Positions 18,025 to 27,670 are shown, numbered from the stretch's first letter. The stretch: DNA of 64,000 nt from a candidate division KSB1 bacterium (GCA_034505495.1 JAPDQV010000006.1:63545-127544), one strand, 5' to 3'. Notes: generated from the letters alone by a model not told the origin. Program-made: numbers and translations.

Positions 18025-18062
18025 AAAAAACTCGGCGCCTTTAATCGACGCCGAGTTTTTTT
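18025..18062 (+). terminator. Intrinsic terminator after the LamG gene
   Basis: A 13-bp stem (18025-18037 with 18049-18061, GC-rich core ctcggcg/cgccgag) with an 11-base loop ends in a run of seven T. The A-run on the left arm means it could also stop transcripts arriving from the minus-strand side. Confidence 0.85.
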
Positions 18063-18134
18063 ATTTAGGTTAAAGAGTAAAAAAGAGGGAGAATAGATTT
18101 TATTCGCATCGCGTACACCGGCCTCTCACAAAGC

Positions 18135-19751
18135 CTATTTCCACCCATCCCAATCCGCGATCATCTCCATGCGCAGCTGCACACGGCCGTCTGCCTGCCA
18201 GGTCTCCGAGGTATTGTAGTCCCATTTTAGATACTCCGACCCGCCGCCGCTTTCGGTGGTGATCAGAAAACGATTTTCCAAATGCCCGAAAAAGCGGGCC
18301 TGCGTGCGCGGCGAATCCTGATCACCGCCGCTGGGATCGACCGGAACCCAGCCGACGTTGGGGAGATAGACCTCGACCCAACGGTGATAAATGTAATCAA
18401 ACGAAGCCTCTTCACCGCGGGTGACGACGGATCCGACGTACCGTGCCGGCAGTCCTGACGCCCGACACATGGCAATATAAACAAAAGCATATTCGGAGCA
18501 CGAGCCTGAACCGCGCTGCAGAACCGTCGGCGCCACATCCCAGCCTCCTATCCGCTTGTAAACCATGCGCTCGCGCAAATAGTCGTAGATGTCGCGGGCA
18601 ATCCAGTAAGCATTGTCGGGCCGTTTGACCGCCTCTTTGACGGCTGTTTGTATTACCGGATCCGATAAGCGGTACTTGTCCTCATCGACCAAATAGCGGC
18701 GCCGTATCTCCGGCGGAATCTCGGCCAAGGAGCCGATCTTTTCCGGAAATAGGAAATAGTTGACCTCATAGATTTTGGCTTTGACGCGCATGGAAGAAAC
18801 CAGGCGTTCACCCGGCTTGAGGGAGGCTTTTTTAAAGCAAACGACCTGCTGCTCCCAGCGGTCTGTCAGTTCGGCGTCGGGCGGCCGGATAAAGTCCACG
18901 GCAATTATTTCCTGGGTCGGTCGATTTTTGGGCAAAGCCAAATAGACGTTCAAATCGATCACCGTCCCCGGCCCGAAATTAATCACCTCATGCTTTACGG
19001 TAACGACGGCGCGGCGCTCGTTGGCTCGCGAGTAGAGAGCGTCGGAAAAGACCAGTACCTGTGCCAGCTGATCCTGCTGATAGTCCGCCACCCAAAGGCT
19101 GTTCTGAGCCCAAACCATACCCCAGGGATAAGGGCCCGGAGCAGGAAGAATCATGACCACCCGGCCGCTCTCCGGCTCGATGCGGTAGAGCTCATCCGTA
19201 GATCGGTCTGCAAGCCAGAGAAAAGCGCCGTCCCAAGCCAAACCGCGGGGATCCTCGGCCGGTGCTTTCAGAGTTTTGATGGTGGTGCCGTCGTCGGGAC
19301 TGATCTGATAAATTTCGCGCGTGCCGTTGTCGGCAACCCAAAGATAGGTGCCGTCCCAAGTCAGGCCCTGCGGATCGGAAGCCGGAGCCATGATGACCTT
19401 GAGCGTACGGCCTGTCTGCGGATCGACGCGATAGATCTTGCCGCTGTAGGCTTCGGCGGAGGTGTTGGTAAAGTCCATGTCGGCAACCCAGAGCGCATTG
19501 CCGTCCCAGGCGAGAGCGGTGCAGAAATAACCTGGCGCATCGAAACTTTTGCCGACCTTGCCGGTGCGGATATCCAAACGATAGAGCTTGTCGGCCTCAC
19601 GATCTGCCGTCCAGAACGCTTCACCGTCGAATGTCAGGCCGGTTACGAATGATGTCGGCAAGGAAAGCGTTTTCTTGACCGTTCCAGGGACATCGGCATA
19701 AAGAGCAAAGGAAAGACACAGCAGACTGAGGAGAAAAAGCAGCCGAGGCAT
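18135..19751 (-). CDS. Secreted beta-propeller protein fused to a transglutaminase-like cysteine protease domain
   Basis: 538 residues: signal peptide (1-19), about five repeats of the type L-x-W-D-G-x-x-L-W-V-A-D followed by YRIDPxTG (about 35-240) forming a partial propeller, a linker beta-domain, then a transglutaminase core. The catalytic triad is visible as C418 (RGSGSCSEYAF), H456 (YHRWVEVYL) and D472 (GWVPVDPSGGD). Bacterial members of this fold act as proteases or crosslinking enzymes on peptides or the cell wall; the substrate is unknown. AGGAG lies six bases before the ATG. It has no close neighbour within 280 bases on the upstream side, so probably stands alone. Confidence 0.85.
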   Translation of the reverse strand: MPRLLFLLSLLCLSFALYADVPGTVKKTLSLPTSFVTGLTFDGEAFWTADREADKLYRLDIRTGKVGKSFDAPGYFCTALAWDGNALWVADMDFTNTSAEAYSGKIYRVDPQTGRTLKVIMAPASDPQGLTWDGTYLWVADNGTREIYQISPDDGTTIKTLKAPAEDPRGLAWDGAFLWLADRSTDELYRIEPESGRVVMILPAPGPYPWGMVWAQNSLWVADYQQDQLAQVLVFSDALYSRANERRAVVTVKHEVINFGPGTVIDLNVYLALPKNRPTQEIIAVDFIRPPDAELTDRWEQQVVCFKKASLKPGERLVSSMRVKAKIYEVNYFLFPEKIGSLAEIPPEIRRRYLVDEDKYRLSDPVIQTAVKEAVKRPDNAYWIARDIYDYLRERMVYKRIGGWDVAPTVLQRGSGSCSEYAFVYIAMCRASGLPARYVGSVVTRGEEASFDYIYHRWVEVYLPNVGWVPVDPSGGDQDSPRTQARFFGHLENRFLITTESGGGSEYLKWDYNTSETWQADGRVQLRMEMIADWDGWK

Positions 19752-20024
19752 ATACGCTCCTGTTATTTGAAAGGGAAAACCAAAGCTGATACAAGCCGAA
19801 CTATTTGGGCTGCAGATAGCAATTATAGAGATGCGTTGCAGCCCTTATAAAAAGGTCGACAATTTCCTTCAAATCTGCAAGAGCTTCTCCACCAGACTTT
19901 CCCGCCCCGCCGTTCTATTCGTCGTCTCACAAAGGCCGATCAAAATGAAGGCGTTCTCCCCCCATAGATTTTAAATAATCGACTCGTTCCGGCAAAAGCA
20001 GAGCTGTTTTCAAACCGTCAAGTG

Positions 20025-22193
20025 TTAAAATTGCCCTTTCAGACCGGCCGTGAAGGTGCGCGGCGGCATAAGGTTGCTTTCCATCGGCGCATAGTTGTAC
20101 TGCAGCAGGTTGTTGACGCCGAGCATCAGCGAGACGGCTCCCCAGTCGTATGAAGCGCGCACATCCCAAAACTTCATCGGCACGCGGTCGTTGATGGGAT
20201 AGATCTTGACCTCGTCGATTTTAGAGGCGTAGCGGTAATCGAGCTGCAGCTGCAGATGTTCGATTTTGAGCGAGGCTTTGCCGGTAAAAAGCGTCTTCGG
20301 TCGATAGGTGAGGGGTTCATGCCATTTCAAATCCTCGTGATCCATCCAGGTGCCGGTGAGCGTAAGACCAGGAGTAACGGAAAGACCTGCGAGGCGCAGA
20401 GTGGTGCTCCAATTGGTCGTCGCCTCCAGGCCTTCGATGACCGCATCGGCGACATTCCGGAACTGAATCTGGCCGCGGATCAGGTCGAGATGCGCCTCGA
20501 TCAGGTTATCGTAGCGATTGTGAAAAAGTGAAACGTCAAAATTCCAGTTTTCGCCGATATATTGGCGTACGCCGATATCGTACGCCCAACAGGATTCCGC
20601 CTTAAGAGCGGGATTGGATTTGATTTTGAAATTCATGATTGCCAATTCCAGAAACCGCTCGACGATGGTGGCGGCACGAAATCCGCTGCCGGCGGAAGCG
20701 CGAAAACTTGTGCTTTTCCAAGGCTGCCAATTCAGACCAATACGCGGGCTCCACAAATCCTCACGTTTACCTCCATGCAGCTGATAGCGGTCGTAGCGGA
20801 CACCGGTTGTCAAACGAAGATTCTTTCTCATCCGCCATTCATTCTGCACGTAAGGCCCAATGAACGAGCCGCGATGACTGCCGAAATACTTGGTACTGCC
20901 GGCATCCAGCTGGTATTGCACGCCGAAGGTGATGGTGTGGGCGGAATGCGGAATCCAGTCGGCCTGCGCCTCGACGCCCTGGCCGATGGCCGGATTGAAA
21001 TCCGCCGCGCTGCCGAACTCGTTGCCCATCAACGTGCGTACTAAGGAGGCGCGCAAATTAAAACCGAACACCGGCGACAACGGCACGGCCAGCTTCATAT
21101 AGGTGTTCAATTGATTGGTTTGGGCATAATTGTTGAGATTTTTCGGATCCACTTCATAAGGGTCATTCTGCCCTTTCCATTGTACAAAAAAGCCGCGGTC
21201 GATGTAACTGTACGAGGCATAGCCGGTCCATTTGATGCCGCCGGAGAAACGATAATCCAGCTTGACGGTGGCGACATATTTCAGCGCATCGCCCAGCTGC
21301 TGATAGCCGGTCGTTTCCATTCGGCCGGCCGACAGCCGCAGCCCCAGATTTCCAAAGCGCCTTCCATAGCTCAGATCGGCGCGGTTGTACCAAAGTCGCG
21401 AATGGTCGGTCCAGTACCATTCTTTATAGTAGGGCTTATCGAACTTTCCGGAGGAAAAAGACCAAAGAAAACGCCCTTCCGGCGTCGGGTCTTTGGTGAT
21501 GATGTTGACGACGCCGCCGAGCGCCGACGCCCCCCACAGCGTCGAACCGGCGCCTTTGAGAATTTCGACCTGTTCAATGTCCAGCGGCGGCAGCATGTCC
21601 CAATTGAACTGACCCGTGTCGCTCGCATAGACCGGCACGCCGTCCAACAGCAAAAGCACTTTGTTGCCGGCGCCGAAAGTATACCCTGTAGATCCGCGGA
21701 TATTGATTTGATCGCCGATAAAGTTGACTCCCGGCGCCGTCTCCAGAGCTTCTTTAATGTCGACGGCATTGCGCCGCTCGATGTCACGCGCCGTGACCAC
21801 CGAAATGGAAACGTTCGCTTCATCGAGGCGTTGCTTGGACTTTCCGGCAATCACGACGACGGGATCCATTTCGATGTACGTCTCTTCGAGCGCTGCATCG
21901 ATTCGTGTCTCACGGTTGATCTGCACGCGTACGTCGGTTGCCTGCATGCTGCGATAACCCATCATCGAAATGCGCAGCGAATAGATTCCAGGCGGCAATT
22001 TTTGCACGACGTACCGCCCGTCGGCATCGGTGCTTGCACCGTAAATGGTGCCGATCACCACTACATTGGCGCCGGGAAGCGGTAGTCCTGTTTTAGCATC
22101 CGTAACTCGTCCGGAAATTGTTCCAAAGGTCTGCTGCGCCCACAGCAGACCGCTCAAGGAAAGCAGCGATGCAAGTAGGGTAACAGTTTTCAT
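20025..22193 (-). CDS. TonB-dependent outer membrane receptor (module A)
   Basis: 722 residues: signal peptide ending near LLWAQ; an N-terminal carboxypeptidase-regulatory-like beta-sandwich (about 22-105; GRVTDAKTGLPLPGANV, ADGRYVVQKLPPGIYSL); a TonB-box-like DPVVVIAG; a plug domain (about 130-235; IRGSTGYTFGAG, LLLDGVPVYASDTG, GAGSTLWGASALGGVVNI); then a 22-strand-type barrel ending in Phe. Such receptors import large or scarce ligands across the outer membrane using TonB-ExbBD, none of which is in this window. It follows its lipoprotein partner by four bases. A second homologous receptor lies at 27671-29806. The ligand is not identifiable. Confidence 0.92.
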   Translation of the reverse strand: MKTVTLLASLLSLSGLLWAQQTFGTISGRVTDAKTGLPLPGANVVVIGTIYGASTDADGRYVVQKLPPGIYSLRISMMGYRSMQATDVRVQINRETRIDAALEETYIEMDPVVVIAGKSKQRLDEANVSISVVTARDIERRNAVDIKEALETAPGVNFIGDQINIRGSTGYTFGAGNKVLLLLDGVPVYASDTGQFNWDMLPPLDIEQVEILKGAGSTLWGASALGGVVNIITKDPTPEGRFLWSFSSGKFDKPYYKEWYWTDHSRLWYNRADLSYGRRFGNLGLRLSAGRMETTGYQQLGDALKYVATVKLDYRFSGGIKWTGYASYSYIDRGFFVQWKGQNDPYEVDPKNLNNYAQTNQLNTYMKLAVPLSPVFGFNLRASLVRTLMGNEFGSAADFNPAIGQGVEAQADWIPHSAHTITFGVQYQLDAGSTKYFGSHRGSFIGPYVQNEWRMRKNLRLTTGVRYDRYQLHGGKREDLWSPRIGLNWQPWKSTSFRASAGSGFRAATIVERFLELAIMNFKIKSNPALKAESCWAYDIGVRQYIGENWNFDVSLFHNRYDNLIEAHLDLIRGQIQFRNVADAVIEGLEATTNWSTTLRLAGLSVTPGLTLTGTWMDHEDLKWHEPLTYRPKTLFTGKASLKIEHLQLQLDYRYASKIDEVKIYPINDRVPMKFWDVRASYDWGAVSLMLGVNNLLQYNYAPMESNLMPPRTFTAGLKGQF

Positions 22194-22197
22194 ACGC

Positions 22198-23040
22198 CTA
22201 TTCCCCCAGCCGTTTCATCTTTTTCCAATCGACAAAAATGTCGACGTTCTGCGCCACATCGCCGGGTTTAAGGCGAAGTGAGCCGAGGCGCGTGCTGTCT
22301 TCCGGACTTTTGTATTCACCTGCAATCGAGAATTCGTTCAAGCCGGCATGCTCCGGCAGCCAAAAAACGGCGATGTAGCCGACGCTGCCGCTGCGCACGG
22401 GCAACCGGTACTTGTAGGGATTTTGGTTCATTTTGATGCTGAAATCCAGCGATTTGAGCTGGATGAGGTAATCGACGTCGCCGACCGGTTTGCTTTTAAA
22501 GGCGGCAACAGCGACAATGTCGGTATCCTTGGGAAAGGGGCCGCTGAAATAAACTGTGCCCTCGATCGCCGCATCGCGGTCGACTTTGGCCCAATTGACC
22601 GGCAGTTGAATGTCAACCACCGGCTTTTCAGGCGTAATATCGAACCCTAACGGCTTGAGGCCGCTCGTATAGTCGATGGGTATGGCAAGGACGTCGGCTA
22701 AATTGCTTTCCACGTCTTTGCTGTACCACCACAGCGCCAGGGCATCGTAATGGCCGTAAGGCAGCGCCAGCTGATGAAAGACCGTATCCTGATCGATCGG
22801 CAGGCTGTTGGGACTGTGATAGACCTCATTGATGGCGTGCGGCGGAAATTTCGGCGCCACCATCAGGTAAATGCCCTGCGTGTTCTTGGGCGGCGTATTG
22901 CGAAAATATACGGTCAAATTGAGCGTGCCCGGCAGCGGCGCCAGGCCATGGTCGATGTCACAGCGGTAAATGGACGTTACGAGAATAAAAAGAATCACAA
23001 TAAGAGCCCAAAAATGAAAAATTCGCCTCTTTGTCCGCAT
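22198..23040 (-). CDS. IDHGL-type lipoprotein with two tandem domain repeats (module A)
   Basis: 280 residues; family not recognised. A hydrophobic N-terminal segment ends in SIYRC followed by DIDHGL. The Cys is placed like a lipid-modified Cys, though the residues before it are a poor lipobox. The mature part looks like two copies of one roughly 120-residue beta-rich domain. Copy 1 ends ITPEKPVVDIQLPVNW and copy 2 ends LKPGDVAQNVDIFVDW, each with an aromatic LPxxxxxYxxxxxW segment midway. The homologue at 29821-30303 has one copy. The ATG at 23040 is chosen because GGAGG lies seven bases upstream. It sits between a FlgD-tailed protein and a TonB receptor, so a surface ligand-handling role is inferred. 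Confidence 0.6.
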   Translation of the reverse strand: MRTKRRIFHFWALIVILFILVTSIYRCDIDHGLAPLPGTLNLTVYFRNTPPKNTQGIYLMVAPKFPPHAINEVYHSPNSLPIDQDTVFHQLALPYGHYDALALWWYSKDVESNLADVLAIPIDYTSGLKPLGFDITPEKPVVDIQLPVNWAKVDRDAAIEGTVYFSGPFPKDTDIVAVAAFKSKPVGDVDYLIQLKSLDFSIKMNQNPYKYRLPVRSGSVGYIAVFWLPEHAGLNEFSIAGEYKSPEDSTRLGSLRLKPGDVAQNVDIFVDWKKMKRLGE

Positions 23041-23062
23041 CACCTTTCCTCCCCAAAACATG

Positions 23063-24814
23063 TTATTTCACCAACAGCATTTTTTTCGTAACCATCCATT
23101 GTCCTTGTTTCAACCGATAAAGATAAATGCCCGAACCGACACCGCTGCCTTGATCATCGCGTCCGTCCCATTCCGCCGAGTGATCTCCAAAAGTCTGTTC
23201 TTCATCGACTAACCGTGCAAGACATTGCCCTTTCAAGTTCAGAATTTCGAGCGTAACGCGGCCCGATTCCTTCAAAGTATAATCGATCCTCGTCGCCTGA
23301 TTAAACGGATTAGGATAATTCTGCAAAAGCCGTAACGTCTCCGGTGGTTGATCCGAAGCATTGCTAACCTCCATCGGATACCAATTTGCGATCACCGGAT
23401 TTTCAACATTGTAGGCCAGCTGTTCGGCAAACGCACGATCCTTGTTCTTTTCGACGAAATAAGCAATAAAACCTAGTTCCAAACTCTGGCTGTTAAGTAT
23501 TTTCAAGCCGTGGTCGCCGTAGGACTTGCCGTCGCCGGTGTCGCCTCCTTCGACATAGCTCTGATCGTCCTGGCCGCCGTTCCGATTGTCGTGCCAATAC
23601 AATTCGAGTTTTTTATAGGTGGTGTCTTCGATGACGAGATAAGAAAAAAACGTTCCCTGCTCGCCGCTGAGCATCATCCATTCACGGATCATGCCCTTGG
23701 AATTGAGCGTGCGATTGACGCCGGCGTCAGGATTTCCGTCGACCAGTACACCGTTGTTGTTGGGGTTATAGAATTTCATGCCGACGGCATTCTCGTTGAA
23801 ATCCCACGACTGACGCACCAAGTCGAAATTGATGGCGATGTCATCCGGGTCCGGAAAGAGTTCGCGCAGCTTTTTAGGATCGAGGCTGCCGCCGCCCTCC
23901 AAACTGCCGCTGAAAGGATAGAATTTGGTCTTGACGTAAAAAGCCACGTCGTTCAGCGTTAGTTCCCCCAAGCGAATGGTCTGCCGCACTTCGCGGGTCA
24001 AGCGAACGACCGGATTCGGTGTGACATTCAAATACCCCTGTTCAGGATCCTGCGGAGCAAAAACGTAAAAGTTTTCGCGATCGTTAAGGGCAGGCAGATC
24101 ATTAAGTCCCGGAGTGAGCGAGATCATACCGAGATCCACCAGGCCGATCAAGCGGATTTTTTGCGTGTCGAAAATATCGACGCCGCTGCCGTAAGGCGGG
24201 AAAAAGCGGATATCTTCGATCAGTCCGCTCGGCCGCGCCATGCGCACCGAGTAAACCGAATTGCCGACCACGTCATTGGTGATGTCGTAGGAAAATCGAT
24301 AAGGCGCGGGAATTTCTTTATTTTCCGATGATCGCACCAAGTAAGCAAAGGCGACTTGATCGCGACGGTTCGGGTCGCGCACCGCCAGAGTTCGGCGCAG
24401 ACCATCCTTGACGTCAACGCCGTTCCAGGCCTCTTTCGGCGCCTCGGGCCCCAAATCGCGCACCAAAAAGACCAGCTCGTCGTCGGCATCCAGTAAGCCG
24501 TCATCCAAAATAGCCTGCTTTTTTCCCATGACCCAGGCTTCCGGATTGGCGTAGTAGTGCCGCGTGCGCGTGGGACTGAAAATATCCTGAGTAAGGATTT
24601 TCTCATCGATTTGAAACGGAATAACTTTCAGTTTTTGTGCGGCGGGATCATATGCGTAGAGGTAAATTTCATTGATGGGAACGTTATAGAACTGACTCAA
24701 TACGCCGCCGTACAGGACGACGGGTTCATACTGTCGGTCTTCGATAAGCGAGCCGGCCAATACGGCCGTGCCTACTGCAGCAAAAAGAGCGACTATCAAC
24801 AGTCGTTTTTGCAT
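23063..24814 (-). CDS. Secreted protein of unknown function with FlgD-like C-terminal sorting domain (module A)
   Basis: 583 residues: signal peptide (about 1-20), a large beta-rich body, and a C-terminal Ig-like domain opening LQNYPNPFNQATRIDYTL and ending KKMLLVK. The body shares blocks with the protein at 25956-27617: VIPFQIDE, LDADDELVFLVRDLG, a GMKFYNPNNNGVLVDGNPDA region and DTGDGKSYGDHGL. The repeated Asp/Gly-rich patches might bind calcium. No catalytic motif was recognised. The start has GGAGG upstream. It is the first gene of a three-gene set with an IDHGL lipoprotein and a TonB receptor, suggesting a secreted ligand-capturing component; this is inference. Confidence 0.72.
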   Translation of the reverse strand: MQKRLLIVALFAAVGTAVLAGSLIEDRQYEPVVLYGGVLSQFYNVPINEIYLYAYDPAAQKLKVIPFQIDEKILTQDIFSPTRTRHYYANPEAWVMGKKQAILDDGLLDADDELVFLVRDLGPEAPKEAWNGVDVKDGLRRTLAVRDPNRRDQVAFAYLVRSSENKEIPAPYRFSYDITNDVVGNSVYSVRMARPSGLIEDIRFFPPYGSGVDIFDTQKIRLIGLVDLGMISLTPGLNDLPALNDRENFYVFAPQDPEQGYLNVTPNPVVRLTREVRQTIRLGELTLNDVAFYVKTKFYPFSGSLEGGGSLDPKKLRELFPDPDDIAINFDLVRQSWDFNENAVGMKFYNPNNNGVLVDGNPDAGVNRTLNSKGMIREWMMLSGEQGTFFSYLVIEDTTYKKLELYWHDNRNGGQDDQSYVEGGDTGDGKSYGDHGLKILNSQSLELGFIAYFVEKNKDRAFAEQLAYNVENPVIANWYPMEVSNASDQPPETLRLLQNYPNPFNQATRIDYTLKESGRVTLEILNLKGQCLARLVDEEQTFGDHSAEWDGRDDQGSGVGSGIYLYRLKQGQWMVTKKMLLVK

Positions 24815-24826
24815 GGTTGCCTCCGT

Positions 24827-25954
24827 TTATCGATTTCGGGCATCTATCGGCAACTCTGTGCAGTTGCCTTCTCTATCGATCAATAAAAAGGTTTCCCAAA
24901 GATTGATTGTCGAACAAACATGACGCGGCGCCGCTACTACATAATCACCGATATCGAGGGTCGTACTTGTCGGCACGGCGACGACAGTGTGCTCTTCGCT
25001 CCAGCTTAAGGCTTTCATGCCTGGCACGCTGAATCGCTCTATCGGACCCTGATCCGCGCCCCAGCGCTTATGGCCGATGTTCAAAGTGATCTTGCCAGGC
25101 GCCGGTCGATCGATTACCTGCGCTAAAAGCACGGCGGCCGTCTCAAAGACACCCGGCAACAGCTCATCCGTAAGGCTGTCGGAATACACCCACGTTCCGG
25201 GTGAAAAATAAACTCGAGTCGGTAAAGCCGCAGAGCCTAGAATCTGTGCATCGGACAGGAAAGCCGGCGTACCGGCAACGATCGTCATGGGCGGCGGCGC
25301 GCCGGCTGCTGCAAATCGACGAACCAGCCGGATAACCTGCGACATGCTCGCCTGCGCCTGCGCGAATCGCTCCGTCTCGCTGCGCTGATGGACGTGACCG
25401 TCGTAAGCGTGCAGCCCGGCAAATTCTACGTTTCGGCAGCCGCGCAGCATCAGATAAAGATCCCACGCTTTTTCCGGCGGGCATCCTGTCCGATCCATGC
25501 CGACGTTGACGTCGATCAGTACGTTCCAACGTACCGGCAGTCGACACAAATATTCAAGATGTTGCGGATGACCCGCCTGCACATAAAGATCGAGATCGGG
25601 GCGCGCCTCCGCAAATTCAGCGACCTGTTCAACGTCATTGGGCAGCAGGGGGTAAGCAATAAAAATCCGCTTTGCACCTGCATCCGCCAGCATCTGCAGC
25701 TCATTCAACGTCGATTTAAAAAACGAAATTCCGGCTGCCGCCAGCTTTTTCGTCGTCCAAATTGATTTATGCGTCTTGACATGCGGACAGAGCGCGTCCA
25801 AACCGAGCGGCGGCTCAAGGTTGGCCAATAGTCGACGCATGGCTTCGATATTGCGTTCGACCCGATCTTCAAAGACCAGCAGCTGCGGCGTGCGAATCGT
25901 TTCTACCCTGTTAATTCGATAGGGCCGTGGAGACTTTTCCAGATAAAAGTCCAT
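24827..25954 (-). CDS. PLP-dependent D-serine dehydratase / D-threonine aldolase-like enzyme
   Basis: 375 residues of fold type III. An alanine-racemase-like N-terminal barrel carries the PLP lysine K60 in CPHVKTHK, with VDVNVGMDRTG and GLHAYDGHVHQ further on, and a C-terminal beta domain ends with a metal site in PRHVCSTINLW. The metal pair H345-x-C347 matches the His/Cys zinc site described for eukaryotic D-serine dehydratase rather than the His/Asp site of D-threonine aldolase, so D-serine dehydratase-like chemistry is a little more likely. It begins two bases after the stop of the module B secreted protein and ends 12 bases before the module A secreted protein, so is probably co-transcribed with both. 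Confidence 0.82.
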   Translation of the reverse strand: MDFYLEKSPRPYRINRVETIRTPQLLVFEDRVERNIEAMRRLLANLEPPLGLDALCPHVKTHKSIWTTKKLAAAGISFFKSTLNELQMLADAGAKRIFIAYPLLPNDVEQVAEFAEARPDLDLYVQAGHPQHLEYLCRLPVRWNVLIDVNVGMDRTGCPPEKAWDLYLMLRGCRNVEFAGLHAYDGHVHQRSETERFAQAQASMSQVIRLVRRFAAAGAPPPMTIVAGTPAFLSDAQILGSAALPTRVYFSPGTWVYSDSLTDELLPGVFETAAVLLAQVIDRPAPGKITLNIGHKRWGADQGPIERFSVPGMKALSWSEEHTVVAVPTSTTLDIGDYVVAAPRHVCSTINLWETFLLIDREGNCTELPIDARNR

Positions 25955-25955
25955 A

Positions 25956-27617
25956 TTAGTTGATGATCAGTTTTTCGGTGCGCAGTTCCCTGGTCTCGGA
26001 AAACTGCAGAAAATATACCCCGGGCGGCACAAGAGAACCGTCGGCTTGTCGGCCGTCCCACAGAATGGCGCCGCGCCCGTCCTCTGTCGCAACGCCGGTA
26101 AAAACGGCGGCCTGCTGACCCAGTACGTTGAAAAGCAGCAGGCGATGCTCTCCGGGAGGCGCTTCGAACTCAAAACGTACGTTCTTCATCTGCCTCGGAT
26201 TGAAGGGATTGGGATAGGCGGGCAAAAGGCGGAAACTGCGCGGCGACCAAAAGCGACGCCTGGTGGAACTGGGAACGTACCGCTGTTCACGCACCGTCAG
26301 CTTTAACGGATTTTGATCCCATCGCACAATCCGCTCGGCGAAATCGGCGTCGAGGTTTGGCTCTGTGACAAAGTAAGCCTTGTAGTTGACGATCAACTTG
26401 TCTGCGATCAGAGCGCTGCCGGTTGCCTTGACCATGATGCCGCTGTCGCCGATGGATTTGCCGTCGCCGGTATCTACCGTGCCGTCGCCGCTTTTGCCTG
26501 CGGCGTTGTCATGATAATAAAAAAGCTTTTTCGAGTTTTTCATCGGCGATAATTCAAAAATCAGCAAAACGGCCCCCTGAGTGCCGGAGATCAGCACCCA
26601 GTTGTTCTCCACTCCGCCGGTCACTGGCTCGACGACCGCATCCGGATTCCCGTCGACCGTCAGACCGTCGCGATTAAACGGCGAAAACACTTTCATGCCG
26701 CGGGCGTTCTCGCTGAGGTCGAGCGACTGACGCAGCAGCTGCACACCGAATATGGACAAGATGGCGGCGTCGAGATCGGTCTCGGCGGAGATTTTGAACG
26801 AGTTGGGGAAATAATGAAAATGGTAATCAAAGGTCGAGCGCTTGGGCAGCAATGGCAGCTTGAGCTTTTCGAGCAAAAAATTGGCCTTGATAATGTGAAA
26901 GGCGCGCACCGGGCCGGGGATGAAAAAGACGACCTCACTGCCGGTCTGCGATTCAACATAATCCTCGTTAATATCGTAGGCCGGCCCGATGAACATCTTG
27001 CCGGCCAGCCGCAGCTTGAAGCGGTCGATCAGATCGGCACGATCGGCTCCGAGCGCCAGATAATCCATCCAGCCGTTGCGGTTATGACCGAGGGCAAAGG
27101 CATCGGTTTTGATGGTATCGGCGGCGGGTGCATCGCTTGGACCCGGCGAATAGCGCAACGCCTGCGGCAAAGCCGGTTTGCTGCCGACCCTGCGGTAAAG
27201 ATAAAGCCAGCCGCGTTTCCCCGAATCCAGGGGATCGGAAAACTCTAGTTCGATGCGCGCTTCGGCCTGCGAGGCGGGGTCGTTCAACCATTGCCACGCG
27301 GATGCACGGTCGCCCAAATGCTCGGGCAGCACCGCCAGCTCATCCGTCGCATCGGTCGAGTCGCTGGGAAAGCGCTCGATCTTGCCTTTCTTATCCAGTT
27401 TGTCGAACTGAAACGGCACCGCCTGCCACTCATTGCGATCGGCATCATAGCGAAAAGCCGTCCATTCGTCGATGCGCAGATTCAACAGTAAGGGGTGATT
27501 ACACGACTGCAGGATCGGCACATATCGTCGGTCGATGCCGTTCTTTTGCGCCGATGCGGTGCCGAAAACAACGGTAATAATAAACCAGAGAGTTACGAGT
27601 TTATTTTTCTTCATCAT
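25956..27617 (-). CDS. Secreted protein of unknown function with FlgD-like C-terminal sorting domain (module B)
   Basis: 553 residues; paralogue of 23063-24814. It has a signal peptide (LVTLWFIITVVFGTASAQ), a beta-rich body with AVPFQFDKLD, DATDELAVLPEHLGD, GMKVFSPFNRDGLTVDGNPD and DTGDGKSIGDSGI, then a C-terminal sorting domain with AYPNPFNPRQM and final RTEKLIIN. The start is placed at the ATG at 27617, with AAGGA five bases upstream; an in-frame TTG at 27632 also exists. In this module it follows the TonB receptor, whereas in module A the counterpart is first. No enzymatic residues recognised. Confidence 0.72.
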   Translation of the reverse strand: MMKKNKLVTLWFIITVVFGTASAQKNGIDRRYVPILQSCNHPLLLNLRIDEWTAFRYDADRNEWQAVPFQFDKLDKKGKIERFPSDSTDATDELAVLPEHLGDRASAWQWLNDPASQAEARIELEFSDPLDSGKRGWLYLYRRVGSKPALPQALRYSPGPSDAPAADTIKTDAFALGHNRNGWMDYLALGADRADLIDRFKLRLAGKMFIGPAYDINEDYVESQTGSEVVFFIPGPVRAFHIIKANFLLEKLKLPLLPKRSTFDYHFHYFPNSFKISAETDLDAAILSIFGVQLLRQSLDLSENARGMKVFSPFNRDGLTVDGNPDAVVEPVTGGVENNWVLISGTQGAVLLIFELSPMKNSKKLFYYHDNAAGKSGDGTVDTGDGKSIGDSGIMVKATGSALIADKLIVNYKAYFVTEPNLDADFAERIVRWDQNPLKLTVREQRYVPSSTRRRFWSPRSFRLLPAYPNPFNPRQMKNVRFEFEAPPGEHRLLLFNVLGQQAAVFTGVATEDGRGAILWDGRQADGSLVPPGVYFLQFSETRELRTEKLIIN

Positions 27618-27670
27618 CCTAATCCTTCCCAATTCGCAGGCCGACCCGGCTGTTATCTTTAGGTCCTGCG

